A stretch of 64,000 nt of DNA from contig NZ_CANLNE010000003.1 of NCBI RefSeq assembly GCF_947492555.1, forward strand, positions 992,001-1,056,000, in the 5' to 3' direction. The notes beneath the pieces are model-generated. The model was not told the origin of the DNA. It saw only the letters and a program-made list of their open reading frames with translations, and did not search any database. Shown piece by piece: positions 60,254 to 64,000 of the stretch; within the stretch, counting starts at the first letter, position 1; every line of letters starts with the position of its first letter. Both the position numbers and the translations under genes were made by a program. This DNA comes from an uncultured Roseobacter sp. (GTDB lineage Bacteria > Pseudomonadota > Alphaproteobacteria > Rhodobacterales > Rhodobacteraceae).

Positions 60254-60270
60254 ACCGGTCAATCGAGGCG

Positions 60271-61161
60271 TCAGGCCATATCGAACCAGAGGCTCATCCC
60301 GATTTCTCCCGGATCCGGTTCGGGCAGCGCAAACTCGAAGGCATCCTGCTCTGTCGGCGCCTCAATCACTGTCGCAACGATCAAGTCAGGCAGTTCGTCA
60401 CTATCGTCGTCATCATCGCGTATGTAAAAATCAGGCAAGCCGCCTTCCGCGTCATCGGGCTCTATGATTGTATCATCGGCGAAATCGTGGATCGTACCCG
60501 GCCCGGATCCCTGGATTTGATGGTACATCGACATAACCACACCGGGATCAGTTTGCTGTGGTGCGGGCTTACCCTCGCTTGCCGTAGGATCGTCGGGGAT
60601 GTCGTCCGGATCAGCAATGTCAAGATCACTTGAATTAGGTCCTTCCATGCCGTCGTCGTCACGGCCCACAACATCATCTGGCAACCCGCCCTTGTCACCC
60701 GTGTCTCCATGATCAGCGGTGGGATCATCGACAATATCGTCTGGATCTCTTGTGAGAACGTCATCAGGTTTCTCGGAGGTGCCGGTCATGTCTTCCATGA
60801 TCATATCCAGCAGATCGTCGTCTCGCCCATGGTGCGTAGCGGCGACATTACCCCCAGCCAGGTCCCAGGCAATGTCGTCCGGGATATCAACGCCATCATC
60901 ATCTGACGGCGCCGCGCCGTCGTCCGCCAGAGCAGTGGTTAGATCAAGCCCATTCGAACTCAAAACCACCGTTTTAAGCGGTGCCATGTCGTAAACAACG
61001 GCTGGTGTTGGTTCAGGATGGTCCGGATCAATACTGTTCGGAGTGCTATCGTCGGCCGGCGCCTCCGTTACGTTACCGCCATCAATATCCCCAGCGGCAT
61101 TTGGTGACTCATCCGGTAATTCGAGATCGTTCATTATTTCTGTTTTTTCTTCAAAGGTCAT
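60271..61161 (-). CDS. Asp-rich repeat protein of unknown function (296 aa)
   Basis: A 296-residue extremely acidic protein: about 63 Asp against only nine Lys or Arg. It has no signal peptide, Cys or membrane segment. Two kinds of internal repeat are visible: DPDDIxDDPTA at residues 139-149 and 184-194, and GGLPD followed by RDDD at about 158-170 and 240-252. The end (IGMSLWFDMA) is hydrophobic. AGGAAAG stands eight bases before the ATG. Such composition suits divalent-cation binding or a disordered linker; no family is recognised. Confidence 0.72.
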   Translation of the reverse strand: MTFEEKTEIMNDLELPDESPNAAGDIDGGNVTEAPADDSTPNSIDPDHPEPTPAVVYDMAPLKTVVLSSNGLDLTTALADDGAAPSDDDGVDIPDDIAWDLAGGNVAATHHGRDDDLLDMIMEDMTGTSEKPDDVLTRDPDDIVDDPTADHGDTGDKGGLPDDVVGRDDDGMEGPNSSDLDIADPDDIPDDPTASEGKPAPQQTDPGVVMSMYHQIQGSGPGTIHDFADDTIIEPDDAEGGLPDFYIRDDDDDSDELPDLIVATVIEAPTEQDAFEFALPEPDPGEIGMSLWFDMA

Positions 61162-61498
61162 AAATCTTTCCTACATGCGTTGCGTTCGCGCCAGCGTCTT
61201 TCTCACCCCGCGCCGACTGAAACATCCGCGCTTCAACGGGCTGAGGTCGTTTCTGTCCGTCAGCCCATGTACTGAGATTGGCCAGAAAGAAAGCGTTCCA
61301 TACACTGGCCGCGGGGATCGGGTTCTGCCTGACATCCCAGCGCTACCGCGCGAAAGCGCAGCGCACCAACAAAAAAGTTTTTCTGTGAAATAGAAATGGC
61401 TTATAGATTAAAGTTAATGCCGTCTTTTTAACAAATCGAAACCAACTCGGGATTGCAATGGATGAAATCTCAGCAGTACTTTATTCAGTGCAACCCCG
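61162..61498. other. Gap without a recognised gene
   Basis: These 337 bases between the Asp-rich gene and the GcvT-family gene hold the promoter of the former. An AT-rich segment lies at about 61370-61430 and a GC-rich self-complementary stretch near 61350-61370. An open frame on the plus strand here has no ribosome site and no protein-like composition. Confidence 0.5.
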
Positions 61499-63919
61499 TC
61501 AGGCACGCAGCCGTGTTCCTTTGGGGTCGAACGGCGGCTCGTGCAGGATCACCGCCTTGTGCGGCTGGCCCAGCACCATGACCTCAACCTGATCGCCCGG
61601 CTCCGCATCCTTCACGTATCCCAACGCAAGGCTCATGCCGACCGTGTAGCCATAAGCGCCGGAGGTCACCCGTCCGATGCCCTGCCCGTCCTTGAAGATC
61701 GGCTCGCCGCCGGTGGCATCGGCATTGGAGGCCTCCGTCTGCTCAGCGTCCAGCGCCAGCAGCACCAGCCTCTCGCGCGGCGGCTTGGCCAGGGTTTCCG
61801 CCACGGCGTCCTTGTTGAGGAAGTCCTTGTCCATCTTGCAGAGTCGGTCGAGGCCCACTTCCTGCGGCCAGTATTCGGGTGAATACTCGCGCGACCAGCT
61901 GCCATAGCCTTTCTCCACCCGCAGCGACATCAGCGCACGCGACCCGACCGGTCCCGCCCCGACCTGCTCGCCCGCGGTCAAAAGCGCGGCCCACAACCCT
62001 GCCTGATCGCATACGTCGCAATGCAGCTCCCAGCCCAGATCGCCGGAAAAGCTCACCCGCAACGCCAGCACCCGGATGCCGCCCAGCTCGATCCATCGGC
62101 TCGCCATGAAAGGAAAATCCTCCGTGGCGAGCGATGCGTTGGTCAGCCGCTGCAACATATCGCGGGACTTCGGCCCCGCCACGTTGAAGCCGCACATGGC
62201 CTCCGTGCGGCTCTCGAACGTTGTGCCCGCGGGCAGCGGCACCTCATTGAAAAAGCGACGGTGGTAGCGCTCTGCCATGCCCGATCCGATCACCCAGAAC
62301 TCCTCCTCCCCCAGCCGTGTCACTGTGAAATCCCCGGCAATCCCGCCACGCTTGCCAATGAGCGGCGTCAGGCAGGACCGGCCCACGGCTGTCGGCATCC
62401 GGTTGGCAAAGACCGCGTTCAGCCAAGCCTCTGCGCCCGGCCCCTTGCACAGACACTTCGCGAAGTTGGAGATATCGATGATCCCGGCCTGTTCTCGCAA
62501 TCTCCGGCATTCGTCGCCCACAGGCCCCCACCAGTTTTGGCGGGTGAACCCATCGGTATCTTGCGCGCCCGGCTCAGCCCCATACCACAGCGGATGTTCC
62601 CAGCCATAGTTCAGCCCAAAGACCGCCCCCATGGCCTTTTGTGCCTCATAAACCGGACGTGACCGTACGGGCCGCCCCGCCGCACGCTCCTCGTTCGGGA
62701 AATGGATCTTGAACCGGTTTGCATATTGATCGCCTACGCGCGCCTTGGTGAATGCCGCATCCGCCCAGTCGCCGAACCGTGCCACGTCCCAGGCAAACAT
62801 GTCGTAGCGCGTCTCCCCGGTGACGATCCAATCCGCCGCCAACAGCCCCATACCGCCCGACTGCGAGAACCCGGGAATGATCCCGTTGCAGCAAAAGTAA
62901 TTCGACAGCTCCGGCACCGGGCCAAAGAGCACGTTCGAATCCGGCGACCAGATCATCGGCCCGTTGATCACCCGCTTGATGCCCGCTTCGCCCACCGCCG
63001 GCACCCGCTCGATCGCGCGCATCATATTGTCTTCGATCCGCTCCAGATCATCGGCAAAAAGCTCATGCCCGAAGCCCTGCGGCGTGCCGTCTTCCGCCCA
63101 GAACCGCAGGTCTTTCTCATAGGCGCCCACCAGCAGCCCCTTGCCCTCCTGCCGCAAATAATACTCGCCATCCCGGTCGGCGACTGAGGGCAAGCGCCGG
63201 TCCAGCGCGTCGATCTCGGCAATGGTCTCGGTCACGAAATACTGATGCTCTGTCGGTTGCAGCGGCAGTGTGACCCCCGCCAGCGCGGCCACCTCACGCC
63301 CCCACAAACCGGCGGCATTCACCACCCAGTCGGTCCGGATATCGCCTTTCGGCGTGCGCACGATCCAGCCGCCATCAGGCTGCGGCTCGGTGCCCGTGAC
63401 CGGGCAGAAGCGGATGATCTCCGCCCCCGCTGCCCGCGCCCCCGCCGCATAGGCATTTGTCACGCCTGACGGGTCGACATTGCCGCCATCAGGCTCCCAC
63501 ATGATGCAGCGGATGCCATCGTAGTTCACCAGCGGGTGCAGCCGCTCCGCCTCGTCCCGGCTCACCTCATGGAAGTTCATTCCGTAAAGCTTGGCCTTCG
63601 CGGCCTGCAGGCGCAGCTGATGCTCCCGCGCTTCGGTCTGCGCCAGATACAGGGACCCGGGCTGGAACACCCCGCAGCTCTGCCCAGTCTCCGCCTCCAG
63701 CCCATTGTACAGGTTCATCGTATAATGCTGAATGCGGCTGATGTTGGTGCTGTCATGCAGCCCGTGAATATTTGCCGCCGCGTGCCACGTCGACCCGGAC
63801 GTCAGCTCATCGCGCTCCAGCAGCACCACATCCGTCCACCCCAGCTTGGTCAGATGATAGAGGATCGAGCAGCCGATCACGCCACCTCCGATCACAACGG
63901 CCTGGGCATGGGTGCGCAT
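61499..63919 (-). CDS. GcvT-family FAD-dependent oxidoreductase (dimethylglycine/sarcosine dehydrogenase-like)
   Basis: An 806-residue two-part enzyme. The N-terminal half is a D-amino-acid-oxidase-type FAD domain with GGGVIG at 11-16 and the motif GSTWHAA, whose His46 is the residue that carries FAD covalently in dimethylglycine dehydrogenase. The C-terminal half is a GcvT/aminomethyltransferase domain that can pass the methyl-derived carbon to tetrahydrofolate. Roseobacter genomes carry many such genes for methylated glycines and other osmolytes. ATG 63919 is chosen with AAGGA before it. The exact substrate is open. Confidence 0.9.
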   Translation of the reverse strand: MRTHAQAVVIGGGVIGCSILYHLTKLGWTDVVLLERDELTSGSTWHAAANIHGLHDSTNISRIQHYTMNLYNGLEAETGQSCGVFQPGSLYLAQTEAREHQLRLQAAKAKLYGMNFHEVSRDEAERLHPLVNYDGIRCIMWEPDGGNVDPSGVTNAYAAGARAAGAEIIRFCPVTGTEPQPDGGWIVRTPKGDIRTDWVVNAAGLWGREVAALAGVTLPLQPTEHQYFVTETIAEIDALDRRLPSVADRDGEYYLRQEGKGLLVGAYEKDLRFWAEDGTPQGFGHELFADDLERIEDNMMRAIERVPAVGEAGIKRVINGPMIWSPDSNVLFGPVPELSNYFCCNGIIPGFSQSGGMGLLAADWIVTGETRYDMFAWDVARFGDWADAAFTKARVGDQYANRFKIHFPNEERAAGRPVRSRPVYEAQKAMGAVFGLNYGWEHPLWYGAEPGAQDTDGFTRQNWWGPVGDECRRLREQAGIIDISNFAKCLCKGPGAEAWLNAVFANRMPTAVGRSCLTPLIGKRGGIAGDFTVTRLGEEEFWVIGSGMAERYHRRFFNEVPLPAGTTFESRTEAMCGFNVAGPKSRDMLQRLTNASLATEDFPFMASRWIELGGIRVLALRVSFSGDLGWELHCDVCDQAGLWAALLTAGEQVGAGPVGSRALMSLRVEKGYGSWSREYSPEYWPQEVGLDRLCKMDKDFLNKDAVAETLAKPPRERLVLLALDAEQTEASNADATGGEPIFKDGQGIGRVTSGAYGYTVGMSLALGYVKDAEPGDQVEVMVLGQPHKAVILHEPPFDPKGTRLRA

Positions 63920-64000
63920 TGGGGTGAGTCCTTCCTGAGGTGTCCTGCGCCCCAACCTGCCGCAGCCCGTTACCCCCGGGTTGCGCAGTCGCGACATATT

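Noticed and set aside
61043-61393. 116-codon plus-strand open frame beside the Asp-rich gene
   Set aside because: No ribosome site; it runs antisense into the Asp-rich gene and has shadow-frame composition.

Overview
The window is a stretch of chromosome from an alphaproteobacterium of the Rhodobacterales (Roseobacter group). The pointers are the adjacent ctrA and DUF1153/sciP genes, the DUF6456 and DUF6477 proteins, the Alphaproteobacteria-type S9/L13 pair, a pyrrolysine-free MttB-like protein, a GcvT-fused FAD oxidoreductase and the high GC content with dense, overlapping genes. It is almost entirely housekeeping DNA. I see no prophage, insertion sequence, CRISPR array, rRNA or tRNA gene.

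Layout. 1-5 kb: a DUF6456 helix-turn-helix gene runs off the left edge, divergent from a DUF6477 gene, with CtrA-like boxes between them; then an MttB-family methyltransferase and guaA. 5-13.7 kb: two EamA transporters around a FadL-like porin, a P-loop orphan, metA (with the residue that predicts acetyl-CoA use), an alpha/beta hydrolase, ppk2, a TetR regulator and a Hint-domain protein. 13.9-24.6 kb: rplM-rpsI with a clear promoter and terminator, an AT-rich gene-poor patch, a MocR regulator/aminotransferase facing a DUF1127 gene, a kelch protein, a thioesterase, a long palindromic element, trmFO, a methyltransferase-gluQRS pair, hisI, an Fe-S scaffold gene and a soluble chemotaxis receptor, then a 42-codon gene whose downstream region looks like a small RNA. 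24.7-30.2 kb: ligA-recG and sciP-ctrA, with CtrA boxes in front of ctrA. 30.3-43.9 kb: mnmA, then a long minus-strand envelope cluster, pyrH-frr-uppS-cdsA-dxr-rseP-(43-aa gene)-bamA-ompH-fabZ-lpxA-lpxI-lpxB, which covers undecaprenyl-PP, phospholipid, isoprenoid and lipid A synthesis and outer-membrane protein assembly; lpxD is not in it. 44-50.5 kb: miaA, an AraC regulator and a peptide-type ABC transporter with two permeases and a fused double ATPase but no binding protein; an array of GTCGCAA half-sites lies between regulator and transporter. 50.5-58.8 kb: two small conserved-looking envelope orphans, a lytic transglycosylase, ssb-GNAT, aroK-aroB, a 49-aa membrane peptide overlapping a 513-aa exported orphan, xerD and a phosphoesterase. 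58.9-64 kb: a CNNM/CorC-type protein, a very Asp-rich repeat protein and a GcvT-family FAD oxidoreductase.

The most interesting items are not whole gene clusters but compact elements: three short genes (42, 43 and 49 codons), a candidate C-rich small RNA with its terminator, a possible AraC operator array, an inverted-repeat operator candidate, a 79-base palindrome, and the Asp-rich repeat protein. No clearly new defence or metabolic system is visible.
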